DNA of 64,000 bases from NCBI RefSeq assembly GCF_013179735.1, contig NZ_JABMEG010000001.1, positions 3,162,001 to 3,226,000 on the forward strand, in the 5' to 3' direction. The first letter of the stretch is position 1, and the number at the start of each line of letters is the position of its first letter. The position numbers were made by a program, and so were the translations under genes. Below are positions 48,050 through 58,036 of the stretch, in pieces. This stretch comes from Permianibacter fluminis. Lineage in GTDB: Bacteria; Pseudomonadota; Gammaproteobacteria; Enterobacterales; Permianibacteraceae. The notes under the pieces are model-generated. The model was given only the letters and a program-made list of their open reading frames with translations. It was not told the origin of the DNA and did no database searches.

Positions 48050-49606
48050 CTAGCGCTGCTGCCAGCGCCGAACCAGCCACACCAACAGCACCAGCCCGGC
48101 GGCTGCAATACCATACCCAAGGCGGCTGCCATCCGTTGCCACATTGTTGATGCCGGCAAAATCAAAGCCGGGTTCGCTGTGGGCATTGAGCGTCATGTAA
48201 ATCAAAAACAGATAACCACCCGCAAACAGTTTGCTGCCGCGTGACATCACACCAATGGCAACGGTGGCGGCCGCACAAAACAGCAATCCCACCACCAACG
48301 TCAACGCCTGAACCGGATCGGCGATCAGCAAACGAACCAGCGCCACACCGACAAACAGCAGCAGGGTCAAGACCGCGCCAGCCAACTTCCAACGTAGAAA
48401 ACGCTCGGGCAATCGCGGCGCGGCGGCCAGCACCTGCCACATGCCGGTTTGCTGATCCCGCACGCCCAGCTCGGCCGTTGCCAACGCGCCGGCACTGAGG
48501 CTGAAAACCAGCGTATTGGCGACATCGGCCGTCGGCACCACCAAGGCGACGATATTGCCGATGAGCAACAGCAGCAGCCAAATCGGCGTCGCCGTCAAGG
48601 TCAGCAAAACATCGGACAATACGTGCGCCAGTGGCGCCGGCAAATTCGGCAACACGGTCCAGAACGGCCGCAGCAAACGCCGCAGAAACTGCAGCCGGCG
48701 ATTGATGCCGGCCCACCAGGCCACACCAGCGGTTACCGCATCGGCTTTGACCTTGTCCGGGTTGTAGCGATGAAACCGGAAAACGGCCAGTGCCAACAAC
48801 AGCATCGGCGGAACCAATGCCAGACAACGGACCAGCACCAGCGACCAATCGAGGCCGTGCAAGGCAATCGGAGGCAAGCTGCTATCAAAGTCGCCAAACC
48901 CCACGCTGAGATTGCTGCTCGCAAACTGCGTGCTCAGTTGCACCACGATAAAGCCCATGCCAGTCACATCGAGCATGCCGGCCCAACCGGAAAGCGATTT
49001 GCTCTCGCCCGCATTGATAGTGGCTGAAAGCAAACCGCCCCAGATAAACAAATAAAGCACATCACCAAAGCGACCGCGCAACCAGCGCTCGCTCTCAAAC
49101 CACAAGGCTATTGCCGACACAAACAGCACCTGCGGCACGAAAATGACGCCATAGACCGCCAGAAAATCAAAAACATTAATCGCCGCTTCACCGCGCAGCA
49201 ACTGCACCAGCATGCCGCCAGGTATCATCGCCAGGACAACGCAGCCGAGATACGCGGCATTGCCGAGCCATTTCCCGAGTATCAGCGCACTGCTGCTGGC
49301 TGGTGTTGCCGCCAACACCGCGCCCATCCGAACCCGGACATCACGACTAAGGCTGTTGCTGATCAGGTAATAGCCAGCCAGGGAAATCAGGATGGTTGCC
49401 AGACTGCTGCCACCGAGCGCAATCGCCAGCGAGTCATACAGCACACGCTGGCTGCCGGAGCTGATCACGGTATAACCCGATGCCGGATCCGGCACCATCC
49501 AGAAGCCGCCGATCATCATCAACACCATCATGATGAGGGTGCTGAGTCGGCGTAGCCGCAGGATCATTTCAACACGGGCGACCTGGAAAACGGTTGAGCT
49601 GAACAT
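48050..49606 (-). CDS. ABC-2-type transporter permease
   Basis: A 518-residue protein with about twelve hydrophobic helices, starting with a cytosolic N-terminus then LSTLIMMVLMMIGGFWMV. GAVLAATPASSSALILGKWLGN is typical of the ABC-2 permease coupling region, and appears again in the second half (WQVLAAAPRLPERFLRWKL), so it is a double-length permease. It starts 2 nt after the ATPase gene. Substrate unknown. Confidence 0.85.
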   Translation of the reverse strand: MFSSTVFQVARVEMILRLRRLSTLIMMVLMMIGGFWMVPDPASGYTVISSGSQRVLYDSLAIALGGSSLATILISLAGYYLISNSLSRDVRVRMGAVLAATPASSSALILGKWLGNAAYLGCVVLAMIPGGMLVQLLRGEAAINVFDFLAVYGVIFVPQVLFVSAIALWFESERWLRGRFGDVLYLFIWGGLLSATINAGESKSLSGWAGMLDVTGMGFIVVQLSTQFASSNLSVGFGDFDSSLPPIALHGLDWSLVLVRCLALVPPMLLLALAVFRFHRYNPDKVKADAVTAGVAWWAGINRRLQFLRRLLRPFWTVLPNLPAPLAHVLSDVLLTLTATPIWLLLLLIGNIVALVVPTADVANTLVFSLSAGALATAELGVRDQQTGMWQVLAAAPRLPERFLRWKLAGAVLTLLLFVGVALVRLLIADPVQALTLVVGLLFCAAATVAIGVMSRGSKLFAGGYLFLIYMTLNAHSEPGFDFAGINNVATDGSRLGYGIAAAGLVLLVWLVRRWQQR

Positions 49607-49608
49607 GA

Positions 49609-50466
49609 TTAACCGCCGTACTGCATCAGCCAGGTGAACACGTCATCCAGATCCGGCGTTGCCGGCAAGGCTGACGGCAGCGGCTGCTCGGGATGCACCA
49701 ATCGCAGCGTCCAGTTTTCACCATCACGTACGGCCTGCGTGACTTTGTATTGCTTGCGATACTGCTCCAGCTCGGCAGAGCTCGCGGAAATTTGCCAGAC
49801 CTTGCCAACGACTTCGTGGATCAGCCGTTCAGGCCGATCAAAACGCAGCAAACGGCCCTCCTTCATCACAGCCAGCTGGGTCGCGATGGAGGCAATGTCG
49901 GACACGATATGGGTCGACAGAATCACCAGCTTGCCGGTACCGTTCTCGGAAAGCAGATTGCGAAACCGCAAACGCTCTTCTGGATCCAGTCCGGCCGTGG
50001 GTTCATCGACGATGATCACATCCGGATCATTGATCAAGGCCTGGGCAATACCGAGCCGCTGGCGCATACCACCGGAATAACTGCTGGCAGGACGGTCCGC
50101 AACCTGATGCAGATTGACCAGTTCCAGCATGGACTGAATGCGGCCCCGCTCCTTGACGCCTTTCAACGCCGCGACATATTGCAGCAGCTCGCGCGCGCTC
50201 AGATTGTCGTAAACGCCGAAATCCTGCGGCAGATAACCGAGCCGCGCCCGCAGCAGGTCCGGTTTGTCCACGATATCGTCACCACGGAAACGAATGCTGC
50301 CAGCGGAAGGCTTCGACAGTGTGGCGACCATCTGCATCAGCGAGGTTTTGCCGGCACCGTTGTGACCCAGCAGACCGAGCACGCCTGCGCCCATCGAAAA
50401 ACTGACCCCGTCAACGGCCTTGACGCCATTGCGATAAGTTTTACTAACGTCCTGCAACGCCAACAT
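49609..50466 (-). CDS. ABC transporter ATP-binding protein
   Basis: A 285-residue ATPase: Walker A GHNGAGKTS, Q-loop YLPQDFGVY, signature YSGGMRQRLGIAQAL, Walker B VIIVDEPTAGLDPEER, H-loop ILSTHIV. It pairs with the permease that begins 2 nt later. The ATG at 50466 with GGTGAG upstream starts at the conserved LALQDVSKTY; an extension to 50703 overlaps the terminator of the TonB receptor gene. Confidence 0.93.
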   Translation of the reverse strand: MLALQDVSKTYRNGVKAVDGVSFSMGAGVLGLLGHNGAGKTSLMQMVATLSKPSAGSIRFRGDDIVDKPDLLRARLGYLPQDFGVYDNLSARELLQYVAALKGVKERGRIQSMLELVNLHQVADRPASSYSGGMRQRLGIAQALINDPDVIIVDEPTAGLDPEERLRFRNLLSENGTGKLVILSTHIVSDIASIATQLAVMKEGRLLRFDRPERLIHEVVGKVWQISASSAELEQYRKQYKVTQAVRDGENWTLRLVHPEQPLPSALPATPDLDDVFTWLMQYGG

Positions 50467-50568
50467 GCTCACCGCCCCTGAAAAATGCCTATCCGCACTG
50501 TGCCCGATGCCGGTGTGTAAACCTCCGGGCAGCGGTAAGCAAATGTTGCGGTCGCGATGTGCGGCCGA

Positions 50569-50596
50569 AAAAAAGCCGCCTTGCGGCGGCTTTTTC
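50569..50596 (-). terminator. Terminator of the TonB-receptor gene
   Basis: AAAAGCCGCC / GGCGGCTTTT around TTGC with flanking A/T runs, 14 nt past the receptor stop codon. Confidence 0.9.
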
Positions 50597-50609
50597 TGTC
50601 CTGGAACAA

Positions 50610-53048
50610 TCAGAAGGTGTACGAGCCGACCAATGAATAGGTCCGGCCGTTGTAACCCCACTGCGCGGTTTCCAACGAGTACGGCAAGGTGACGCCATTC
50701 CAATCGCCATGCTGTTTCTTCGGATACTTGTCAGCAACGTTGTTGATCATGCCACGCACGTTGAAGCCATTGCCGAAGTCATACGCCAGATTCAAGTCAA
50801 AAATCCAGGCGCCATCATCGACGTAGTCGTAAGTCGGGTCATCAGCAAGATAGACCGTCTTCACGGAACCGAAATAGTTCGCCGCGGCACCAAAGGTCCA
50901 GGTATCGGTCACGTGACGCGCCGAAATGGTGTGGCGATTTTTCGGCGAGTAGCGCTCGATACGAGCTTCTTCATGACGGTCAAAATACACCTGGCTCAAA
51001 TCGCGATTGGCGCCGGTGATGCCCGCCAGCACGCCCGGCAAGTCGTCAATGCTTTCAACCGTGGTCTTGTTGTAGCTGGAAGCAAAGGTGTATTCCATCC
51101 GACCCGTGCCAACGTCATGGCGGAAGTTCACCACCAGATCCGCTCCGAGCGTTTGCGTATCGATGGCGTTGGTAAAGAAAGCGGCCGCACCGACATCATC
51201 CGGCAGGGCATCATCGATTTCTGTCGCATCGCTTGGATAGAACAAGCCGGAGATGGCAATCCGATCACTGATATCAATCCGATAGATATCCAGTGTCGCT
51301 TCCAAGCCCATATCGAACTTGGTAACCCAGCCCAAGGTGTAGCTCTTCGAATCTTCCGGCTTCAGCTCAGGAATGCCCAGCTGCTGTGCAACGTCGCTCT
51401 CAATCGAGTAGATGCCCGAGATCAGCGTCGCGCCGGCTTCAATTTGCGACGACAGCTGGCTATAACCAATCTGCTGCAGGGCTGGTGCCCGGAAGCCATC
51501 GGCGATAGAAGCCCGCATGCTGAAATGATCGTTGAAGCTCAGGTAAGCCGCCAGTTTGCTGCTCAGATCCGTGCCGAAATCTTCGTAGTCCTCGTGACGC
51601 AGCGCCGCTTCCATGCGGAAGCTGTCGGTGAACTCCATCGACGCCTCGCCGTAGATCGCGCTGCTATCGCGTTCCAGATGGTTGGCTTGTGCCGGTGACC
51701 ACCCCGGAAACACTTGGATGCCAGGCTTGGCATCCGGCAATCCCCATGGCTGATCGCCGTAGTATTGCCAAGAGTACTCATCGCCAGCGGTAATCTGCGA
51801 TTCTTCACGGCGCATTTCTGCCCCAAAGGCCAGCGCCAGTGTTTTGCTGCCGAGTGAAACATCGCCGCTGACATCAAAGTTCAGGGTCCGCTGGCCAAAC
51901 ATCAATTCGCCGGCATCGGCACTGGTCGGCACCGTCGACGGGTCGTTGTCCGGGCCGTAGCCATAGGAGAAGTTCTGCGAATTGCTGATGAAAAAGCCAA
52001 AGCTGTTTTCGCCATCAACCACCGACAAGTCGGCATTCCAATTACCAATATCGAAGCGCAAGCCAAGTGCGATGGACTTGTCTTCGACATCAGAATTGAT
52101 CAGCGGCAGAAAGCCGTTCGGGTGTACGTCCAAAACCGGCGTCGGGATCGTTTGGCAATAAGTGATGCCAGAGTTCGGATCATTTTCATCGCAACGGGCA
52201 TAGCCGGCGGATTCGGCTTCACGCTTGGAGTAACCACCGAAGGCATACAACTCTGCGCTACCCATTGGCATTTCGAAATTGAAGAATGCCGTTTTTTGCT
52301 CCAGTTCCGGCTCACCAAAACGCCATTTGTTGCCCGACGGGTCCGGCTCGGCACGATTGGTCGGATCCGCTTTCTTGTATTCTGCGGTCAGATTCAGCAC
52401 GCCTTCGCCGACGCCAAAACCGGTGTTGACGGAGGTCAGGCTGGTATCACCATCGCCTTCCGAGGTCTGACTGAATGTCTGGCTGACGGAAGTGCCCAGG
52501 TTTTTCTTCAACACCACGTTGATCACGCCAGCGATGGCATCGGAACCATATTGTGCAGAGGCGCCGTCACGCAGCACTTCGATGCGTTCAACCGCGCTCA
52601 TCGGAATTGAATTCAGGTCGGTGCCGGCCGTGCCGCGACCAACCGAATAAATGTGGATCAGCGCGCTCTGATGCCGACGCTTGCCGTTGACCAGCACCAG
52701 AGTCTGGTCCGGGCCCATGCCGCGCAACATCGCCGGCTTAACGTGGTCGGAACCATCGGCAACCGACATTTCAACAAAGTTAAACGACGGCGCAATCAGC
52801 TCCAGTGCGTTGCCGACATCGGTGGCACCGGCCTTGCGCAGGTCGTCACCGGAGATCAGGTCGACCGGCACGGCGGATTCATTTTCGGAGCGTACAGCAA
52901 CGCGCGAACCGACCACCTGGACCCGCTCTTCATCGCCGGCGGTATCGGCCGCGAGGGTGATGGCTGGGGTGGCGAGGACGGTGGCAATGGCAAGAGACAG
53001 GGGGGCACAGCGGCGATAAAACGATTGAGGGGTTGTCATTTTTCTCAT
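50610..53048 (-). CDS. TonB-dependent outer-membrane receptor
   Basis: An 812-residue protein. Signal peptide ends ITLAADT; the plug domain spans about 35-150 (VDLISGDDLRKAGATDVGNAL, VNGKRRHQSALIH, RIEVLRDGASAQYGSDAIAGV), followed by a 22-strand barrel ending SLVGSYTF with the terminal Phe. AGGAAGGA lies just before the ATG at 53048. The plug has the QYGSDAIAGVIN motif of ferric-siderophore/vitamin and carbohydrate receptors; ligand unknown. No tonB or regulator is adjacent; the ABC exporter follows. Confidence 0.93.
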   Translation of the reverse strand: MRKMTTPQSFYRRCAPLSLAIATVLATPAITLAADTAGDEERVQVVGSRVAVRSENESAVPVDLISGDDLRKAGATDVGNALELIAPSFNFVEMSVADGSDHVKPAMLRGMGPDQTLVLVNGKRRHQSALIHIYSVGRGTAGTDLNSIPMSAVERIEVLRDGASAQYGSDAIAGVINVVLKKNLGTSVSQTFSQTSEGDGDTSLTSVNTGFGVGEGVLNLTAEYKKADPTNRAEPDPSGNKWRFGEPELEQKTAFFNFEMPMGSAELYAFGGYSKREAESAGYARCDENDPNSGITYCQTIPTPVLDVHPNGFLPLINSDVEDKSIALGLRFDIGNWNADLSVVDGENSFGFFISNSQNFSYGYGPDNDPSTVPTSADAGELMFGQRTLNFDVSGDVSLGSKTLALAFGAEMRREESQITAGDEYSWQYYGDQPWGLPDAKPGIQVFPGWSPAQANHLERDSSAIYGEASMEFTDSFRMEAALRHEDYEDFGTDLSSKLAAYLSFNDHFSMRASIADGFRAPALQQIGYSQLSSQIEAGATLISGIYSIESDVAQQLGIPELKPEDSKSYTLGWVTKFDMGLEATLDIYRIDISDRIAISGLFYPSDATEIDDALPDDVGAAAFFTNAIDTQTLGADLVVNFRHDVGTGRMEYTFASSYNKTTVESIDDLPGVLAGITGANRDLSQVYFDRHEEARIERYSPKNRHTISARHVTDTWTFGAAANYFGSVKTVYLADDPTYDYVDDGAWIFDLNLAYDFGNGFNVRGMINNVADKYPKKQHGDWNGVTLPYSLETAQWGYNGRTYSLVGSYTF

Positions 53049-53289
53049 GTTCCTTCCTGGCGAAAATCCGAATTGTTGGCATCGGTAAAGCGGCTGCAAT
53101 CGATAGCGCGATTGGAATCCCTGGCTGCCGGCAGCTGACGCGACCACGACGCGACCGCCCGACTATAGCGATTGACCAGAAGGCTGAATAGCCCCGCCCG
53201 CCCGCCGCGCGAATATGCCAATCCGTTGCTTGCTGCAGAGCATCATCGGTCCCTAGAATCGGCCGCTTACCGAACAGGAAGCTTGCAAG

Positions 53290-54486
53290 ATGGCCAACCC
53301 AATGGACGATTTTCCGCGGCTGAACCGGCTGCCGCCTTATGTTTTCAATGTCATTGGCGACCTGAAGATGGCCGCTCGCCGGCAGGGCGACGATATTGTC
53401 GACTTCAGCATGGGCAATCCGGACGGACCGACGCCGCCTCATATCGTCGCCAAGATGGTCGAAGCCGCGCAGCGGCCCGACACCCATCGCTATTCCGTGT
53501 CCAAGGGCCTGCCGCGGCTGCGCAAGGCCATCGCCGACTGGTATCACAAACGCTATGACGTGAGCCTCGACGCGGAAAAGGAAACCATCGTCACCATCGG
53601 CTCGAAGGAAGGCATTGCCCACCTCTGCCTGGCACTGCTTGATCGTGGCGACACCGTGCTGGTGCCGAACCCCTCCTACCCGATTCATATCTACGGTCCG
53701 GTCATTGCCGGCGCCGATGTCCGCAGCGTGCCGATGACCGATCCGCAATCCTTTCCGGAGCGGCTGGAAGAAGCGCTGCGCACGCATTACCCGAAACCGA
53801 AAATGCTGATCCTGAACTTCCCATCCAATCCGACGGCGGTGACGGTGCCCGATGGCTTCTTTGAAAAAATCGTCGCCTTGTGCCGCGAGTACGGTGTCTG
53901 GCTGGTGCACGATCTTGCCTATGCCGACATCGTGTTTGATGGCTACAAGGCGCCGTCGCTGCTGCAAGTGCCGGGCGCGCGCGATATCGCGGTCGAATTT
54001 TTTACGCTGTCGAAAAGCTACAACATGCCGGGCTGGCGGGTCGGCTTCATGGCTGGCAATGCCAAATTGGTCAACGCGCTGGCGCGCATCAAGAGCTATC
54101 ACGATTACGGCATGTTCACGCCGATTCAAATCGCCGCAATCCACGCGCTGGAAGGCCCGCAGGATTGCGTGCAGGAAATCTGCGAGATCTATCGCAAACG
54201 TCGTGACGTGCTCTGTCAGGGCCTGCACCAGCTCGGTTGGCCGGTCGACATTCCAAAAGCGACGATGTTTGTCTGGGCCAAAATTCCGGCCGCTTACCGC
54301 GAACTCGGCTCGCTCGCCTTTGCCAAGAAGCTGTTGGAACAAGCGAAAGTGGCGGTCAGCCCTGGCATTGGTTTTGGCGAATACGGCGACGAATACATCC
54401 GCTTTGCCCTGATCGAAAACGAAGCGCGAACCCGGCAGGCACTGCGCGGCATCAAAGCCATGTTCAAAGCGGATGGGGTTGGCTGA
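53290..54486 (+). CDS. alaC: Alanine transaminase AlaC
   Basis: A 398-residue class I/II PLP aminotransferase: [64 protein letters not shown] and the PLP-lysine motif [16 protein letters not shown] are all AlaC (YfdZ) signatures. It converts pyruvate and glutamate to alanine. Starts at either ATG (53290 or 53302). Three 18-nt repeats begin 2 nt after the stop. Confidence 0.93.
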   Translation: MANPMDDFPRLNRLPPYVFNVIGDLKMAARRQGDDIVDFSMGNPDGPTPPHIVAKMVEAAQRPDTHRYSVSKGLPRLRKAIADWYHKRYDVSLDAEKETIVTIGSKEGIAHLCLALLDRGDTVLVPNPSYPIHIYGPVIAGADVRSVPMTDPQSFPERLEEALRTHYPKPKMLILNFPSNPTAVTVPDGFFEKIVALCREYGVWLVHDLAYADIVFDGYKAPSLLQVPGARDIAVEFFTLSKSYNMPGWRVGFMAGNAKLVNALARIKSYHDYGMFTPIQIAAIHALEGPQDCVQEICEIYRKRRDVLCQGLHQLGWPVDIPKATMFVWAKIPAAYRELGSLAFAKKLLEQAKVAVSPGIGFGEYGDEYIRFALIENEARTRQALRGIKAMFKADGVG

Positions 54487-54487
54487 C

Positions 54488-54541
54488 TGTCACGGACATT
54501 GTAAGTGTCACGGACCTTGTGATTGTCATGGACCCTGTAGC
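54488..54541. repeat. Three 18-nt imperfect tandem repeats
   Basis: TGTCACGGACATTGTAAG, TGTCACGGACCTTGTGAT and TGTCATGGACCCTGTAGC, immediately after alaC. The last copy runs into the REP palindrome. Confidence 0.85.
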
Positions 54542-54602
54542 AGCGGGCTTGCCCGCGATGACTTTCCACATCGAAACCATCGCGGGCAAGCCCTCTCCTA
54601 AG
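54536..54602. repeat. REP palindrome after alaC
   Basis: Left arm TGTAGCAGCGGGCTTGCCCG plus CGATG and a nearly complementary right arm ending CCTAAG, 17-nt loop. Core GCGGGCTTGCCCGCGATG is the classic Pseudomonas-type REP and relates to the element at 32011. Confidence 0.9.
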
Positions 54603-54873
54603 CTCGACTGTCCGATTGCCTTGGTGCCGTGGCCGCTTCCAGATCCAGTAGCCAGATCATGGCTTCCGCCGCCGAGCTGCCGCACATTTCGGCCGATGGC
54701 TGCAGGCTGGAACAGAAAGCCGGCCGCTCCGGCTTGCCAAACAGGCGGCAACGCAGTTGCTCGTCGAGCTGCACGCACGGCACACCCGCCGGTTTGCCGT
54801 TTGGCATGCCGGGTATCGGGCTGGTGATAGAGGGCGCAATGCAGCAGGCGGCGCAGGCCGGGCGGCAATCCAT
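54598..54873 (-). CDS. YkgJ-type cysteine-cluster protein
   Basis: A 91-residue protein with the YkgJ/zinc-iron-chelating cysteine set: [20 protein letters not shown] near the N-terminus and VPCVQL, LRCRLFG, AFCSSL later. The usual family length is 85-130. The TAG stop lies in the right arm of the REP palindrome, so the REP may set its C-terminus. It is divergent from folE across a perfect palindrome. Confidence 0.8.
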   Translation of the reverse strand: MDCRPACAACCIAPSITSPIPGMPNGKPAGVPCVQLDEQLRCRLFGKPERPAFCSSLQPSAEMCGSSAAEAMIWLLDLEAATAPRQSDSRA

Positions 54874-54945
54874 GAAGGGCTCGAAAACATCCTTGGCCCA
54901 TGCGACATCTGATTGCCGCCGGACCGCGTAAGAGACGGCCTGTTT

Positions 54946-54971
54946 GGCCGGTATGCGGTATCATACCGGCC
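54946..54971. promoter_or_regulatory. Palindrome at the ykgJ-folE intergenic region
   Basis: GGCCGGTAT / ATACCGGCC, 9-bp perfect arms, 8-nt centre containing part of a -10-like TATCAT. It could be an operator for folE or a hairpin leader. Confidence 0.45.
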
Positions 54972-55012
54972 CTTCGCCCTGCCCGCCCCTGAAAGCTCGC
55001 CGAGGTTGCCCC

Positions 55013-55597
55013 ATGTCCGACAAAGCCGCGCCCTTGCCCGCGACTGAACAAATCGCCGCCCTGTACAGCCAGATCCTGAGCCAGCTCGGTGAAGACGTGA
55101 ATCGCGAAGGCCTGCGCGACACGCCAATGCGCGCTGCCAAAGCCATGCAATTCCTGACCAAGGGCTATCACGAAACGCTCGATGAAGTGGTCAACGATGC
55201 CATTTTCGAATCGGAAACCGATGAGATGGTCATCGTCAAAGACATCGAGCTGTACTCGATGTGCGAACACCATCTGCTGCCGTTCGTCGGCCGCTGCCAT
55301 GTCGCTTACCTGCCTTCCGGCAAGGTGATTGGCTTGTCGAAAATTGCCCGTATCGTCGACATGTTTGCCCGTCGCATGCAGATTCAGGAAAACCTGACCA
55401 AGCAGATCGCCGAAGCGGTCATGGCCGTGACCCATGCCAAGGGCGTTGGTGTGGTGGTGGAAGCCAAGCACATGTGCATGATGATGCGCGGCGTCGAGAA
55501 GCAGAACTCGACCATGACCACGTCGGTCATGCTCGGTTACTTCCGCAAATCGCAGGCAACGCGCACCGAATTCCTGAAATTGATCGGCCGCGGTTGA
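55013..55597 (+). CDS. folE: GTP cyclohydrolase I
   Basis: A 194-residue enzyme, first step of folate/queuosine-precursor synthesis. Zinc ligands Cys84 ([11 protein letters not shown]), His86/87 region and Cys155 (MCMMMRG) are intact, so this is the zinc-dependent FolE1. [20 protein letters not shown] is typical. The ATG at 55013 is preferred over an upstream start at 54944, which lies in the palindrome. Confidence 0.97.
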   Translation: MSDKAAPLPATEQIAALYSQILSQLGEDVNREGLRDTPMRAAKAMQFLTKGYHETLDEVVNDAIFESETDEMVIVKDIELYSMCEHHLLPFVGRCHVAYLPSGKVIGLSKIARIVDMFARRMQIQENLTKQIAEAVMAVTHAKGVGVVVEAKHMCMMMRGVEKQNSTMTTSVMLGYFRKSQATRTEFLKLIGRG

Positions 55598-55687
55598 CCG
55601 CTCCGTTCAGCAGCGAAGGCGCCAGATTCACGAACGCCTTCGCTGCCGCACCATCACCTGATCAATCCCCACCCAAACTGATTGCCC

Positions 55688-57598
55688 ATGGCCGGACTTG
55701 CCACCGTCGATTACGCCGACCTCAGCTGGGAAGCTGACGGCACGCCCCGCTCGCAGCAATTTGACGATATCTACTTTTCTCGCGCTGGCGGTCTCGCCGA
55801 ATCCACTTACGTTTATTTGCGTGGCAACCACATTCCCGAGCGCTGGCCCGGACATTTTGCCGAGCAAGCGGCCTTTCATGTCTTTGAAGCGGGTTTCGGC
55901 ACCGGGCTCAATTTCCTGCTGACGTTGCAGGCGTTTCTGGCCAACCAGCCGCCACGCGCGCAACTGCGCTATGTCGCGGTCGAACGGTTCCCGTTGCAAC
56001 CGCAGGATCTGCAGCGTGCACTCGCCAGCTTTCCCGAACTGGCGCCGCTCGCCGCGCAGTTGCTGGCGCAATATCCCTTGCCACTGCGCAACTGGCACAC
56101 GCTGCACTTTGCTGCCGGGCAGGTACAACTGACCTTGATCTTCGATGACATCGCCAACGCACTACCGGCTCTGCAGCAAACCGATTGGCGATTCGATGCC
56201 TGGTATCTCGATGGCTTTGCTCCGGCCCGTAATGGCGAGATGTGGGCCGAGCCACTGTGGCCGGTAGTGAAGGCGCTGGCACGTACCGGCTCAACGGCCA
56301 GCACGTTCAGCGCGGCCGGTGTCGTTCGCCGTGGCTTGCAGAGTGCAGGATTTGACGTAAAAAAAGTCGCCGGCTTTGGCCACAAGCGCGACATGACAGA
56401 AGCCCGTTTCGTCGCGCCGCAGTACCCGCAAACGCGCAAGCGGGAGCAACTGCCGTATCACGCCAGTCTGCAACGGCCCGAGGAACCGGTGTTCATTGTC
56501 GGCGCCGGCATCGCCGGCGCTGCCACCGCTTATGCATTGGCAATGCGCGGCATTTCGGTGGTCGTGCTGGAGCAGCAGGCAGAAACCGGCGGAACCTTGC
56601 GTCAACACGCGGCAGCGCTGGCCAGTCCGCGCTGGAGTCGCGATCACAATGTCCGCAGCCGCTTTCAGCTGGCGGGGCTGTTGCTGTTGAAGCAGTGGGC
56701 GCAAGCACTGCAATCAACCGACCCGGCTCGGCCAATCATTCTGCAGCAAGCCATTTTGACCGTGCTGACGGACGCCGACTGCGCGCGTGAACAGACTCTG
56801 CTGCACGAGCTGGGCATTTTGCCGACGCTGGCAGATTGGCTCGATGCGGCATCCGCCAGCGCCATTGCCGGCGTGCCATTGCAGCACACCGCGGTGCGGC
56901 ATCATCTGGCATTGTCGGTTGATCCGCAGGCTTTGTGTTCCGCGTTGTTGACGCACCCGTTGATTACGGTTCGCCATGGCGTAGAGGTAATCGACTTTAC
57001 GGCCAATGAAGCCGGCGTTGCGCTGCGCTTGCATAACGGCGAACAGGAACACTGCGCACAACTCGTGCTCGCTACCGGTGCCGCCAGCATGACCCGCCTG
57101 GCACCGTTGCCATTGCGACCGGTGCGCGGCCAAAACAGCAACCTGCCAGCAACAACAACCAGCAGCGCGCTGCAACTACCACTGCGTTTTGGTGGCTACC
57201 TGACACCGGCCCAACACGGGCGGCACATTCTCGGTGCCAGTTACGATGGAGGTGAATGGGATCCGGCGTTGCGGCTGGAAAGTCAGCAGCAGAATATCGC
57301 TGCGCTGGCGTGGGCGTTGCCGGAACTGGCGACAGCCTGGCAACACGAGCCCGTGCAGGGCGATGTTGGTCATCGCCTGGTCAGCCCCGATCGCTCACCG
57401 CTGATTGGCGCGCACCCGACTCAGGACAGGCTCTGGCTTAATCTCGCCCACGGCTCACACGCACTGATGACAGCCTGCGCAGGTGCGCAGGTGCTGGCGG
57501 CACAACTGGCCGGCGAGCCGATGCCGTTTCCACTCGACTGGCTGCGCGCCGTCGCACCGGCGCGCTTCCGCCACTATCTGACTGACGATATCGGTTGA
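55688..57598 (+). CDS. mnmC: Bifunctional MnmC (tRNA wobble-uridine modification)
   Basis: A 636-residue fusion. N-terminal MnmD methyltransferase: FEAGFGTGLNFLLTLQAFLA near 60, WYLDGFAPARNGEMW near 170-185. C-terminal FAD oxidase: VFIVGAGIAGAATAYALAMR near 268-286, VVLEQQAETGGTLRQHAAAL, and AHGSHALMTACAGAQVLA. It turns cmnm5s2U into mnm5s2U. The ATG at 55688 follows a TTG at 55682. Confidence 0.95.
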   Translation: MAGLATVDYADLSWEADGTPRSQQFDDIYFSRAGGLAESTYVYLRGNHIPERWPGHFAEQAAFHVFEAGFGTGLNFLLTLQAFLANQPPRAQLRYVAVERFPLQPQDLQRALASFPELAPLAAQLLAQYPLPLRNWHTLHFAAGQVQLTLIFDDIANALPALQQTDWRFDAWYLDGFAPARNGEMWAEPLWPVVKALARTGSTASTFSAAGVVRRGLQSAGFDVKKVAGFGHKRDMTEARFVAPQYPQTRKREQLPYHASLQRPEEPVFIVGAGIAGAATAYALAMRGISVVVLEQQAETGGTLRQHAAALASPRWSRDHNVRSRFQLAGLLLLKQWAQALQSTDPARPIILQQAILTVLTDADCAREQTLLHELGILPTLADWLDAASASAIAGVPLQHTAVRHHLALSVDPQALCSALLTHPLITVRHGVEVIDFTANEAGVALRLHNGEQEHCAQLVLATGAASMTRLAPLPLRPVRGQNSNLPATTTSSALQLPLRFGGYLTPAQHGRHILGASYDGGEWDPALRLESQQQNIAALAWALPELATAWQHEPVQGDVGHRLVSPDRSPLIGAHPTQDRLWLNLAHGSHALMTACAGAQVLAAQLAGEPMPFPLDWLRAVAPARFRHYLTDDIG

Positions 57599-57611
57599 GT
57601 GCTTGCCGGCC

Positions 57612-57926
57612 TTATTTGACCGCAACCTGACGGCTCGACAGCTCCGACTCGACCACACGTTCTTCTTCAACCGGCGCCAGCATCGGCAGTGGCTGCAAGG
57701 CCAGCTGCTGCCAGTTTTGCGGGATCGCATCGCGCAGAATCTGTTGCTGGGCCTGCTTGCCGCTCTCGCGAATATTCGGCAATGACGGTGCAGCGGCTGA
57801 CGAGGCAACCGTCTGAGTGCTGGCTTGCGGATGAACCATTTTGCTTGCTGCCGGCTGCGCGGCCTGACTGACATCGCAAACCGCCAACAGCGCAGTGGCG
57901 ATGACGACGGTGGTGATGACGTTCAT
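57612..57926 (-). CDS. Small secreted protein of unknown function
   Basis: 104 residues with a Sec signal peptide (hydrophobic core, probable cut after SQA) and a polar Gln/Ala/Pro-rich mature part with no cysteines. GGGAGT precedes the ATG at 57926. A hairpin CCGGAG-CAAT-CTCCGG (57949-57964) is in its leader. It converges on mnmC with a 13-nt gap. No family recognised. Confidence 0.5.
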   Translation of the reverse strand: MNVITTVVIATALLAVCDVSQAAQPAASKMVHPQASTQTVASSAAAPSLPNIRESGKQAQQQILRDAIPQNWQQLALQPLPMLAPVEEERVVESELSSRQVAVK

Positions 57927-58036
57927 GGGTGACTCCCTTCCTGTTACGCCGGAGCAATCTCCGGTGTTGCCAGATTGCCGGCAAAGCATTGCAGGGCAAT
58001 GAAGGGATTACGGCAATTTGTTTAAGGCAAGCACAG

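Noticed and set aside
52930-54342. A 470-codon minus-strand frame across alaC
   Set aside because: Overlaps the conserved alaC fully and has no motif of its own.
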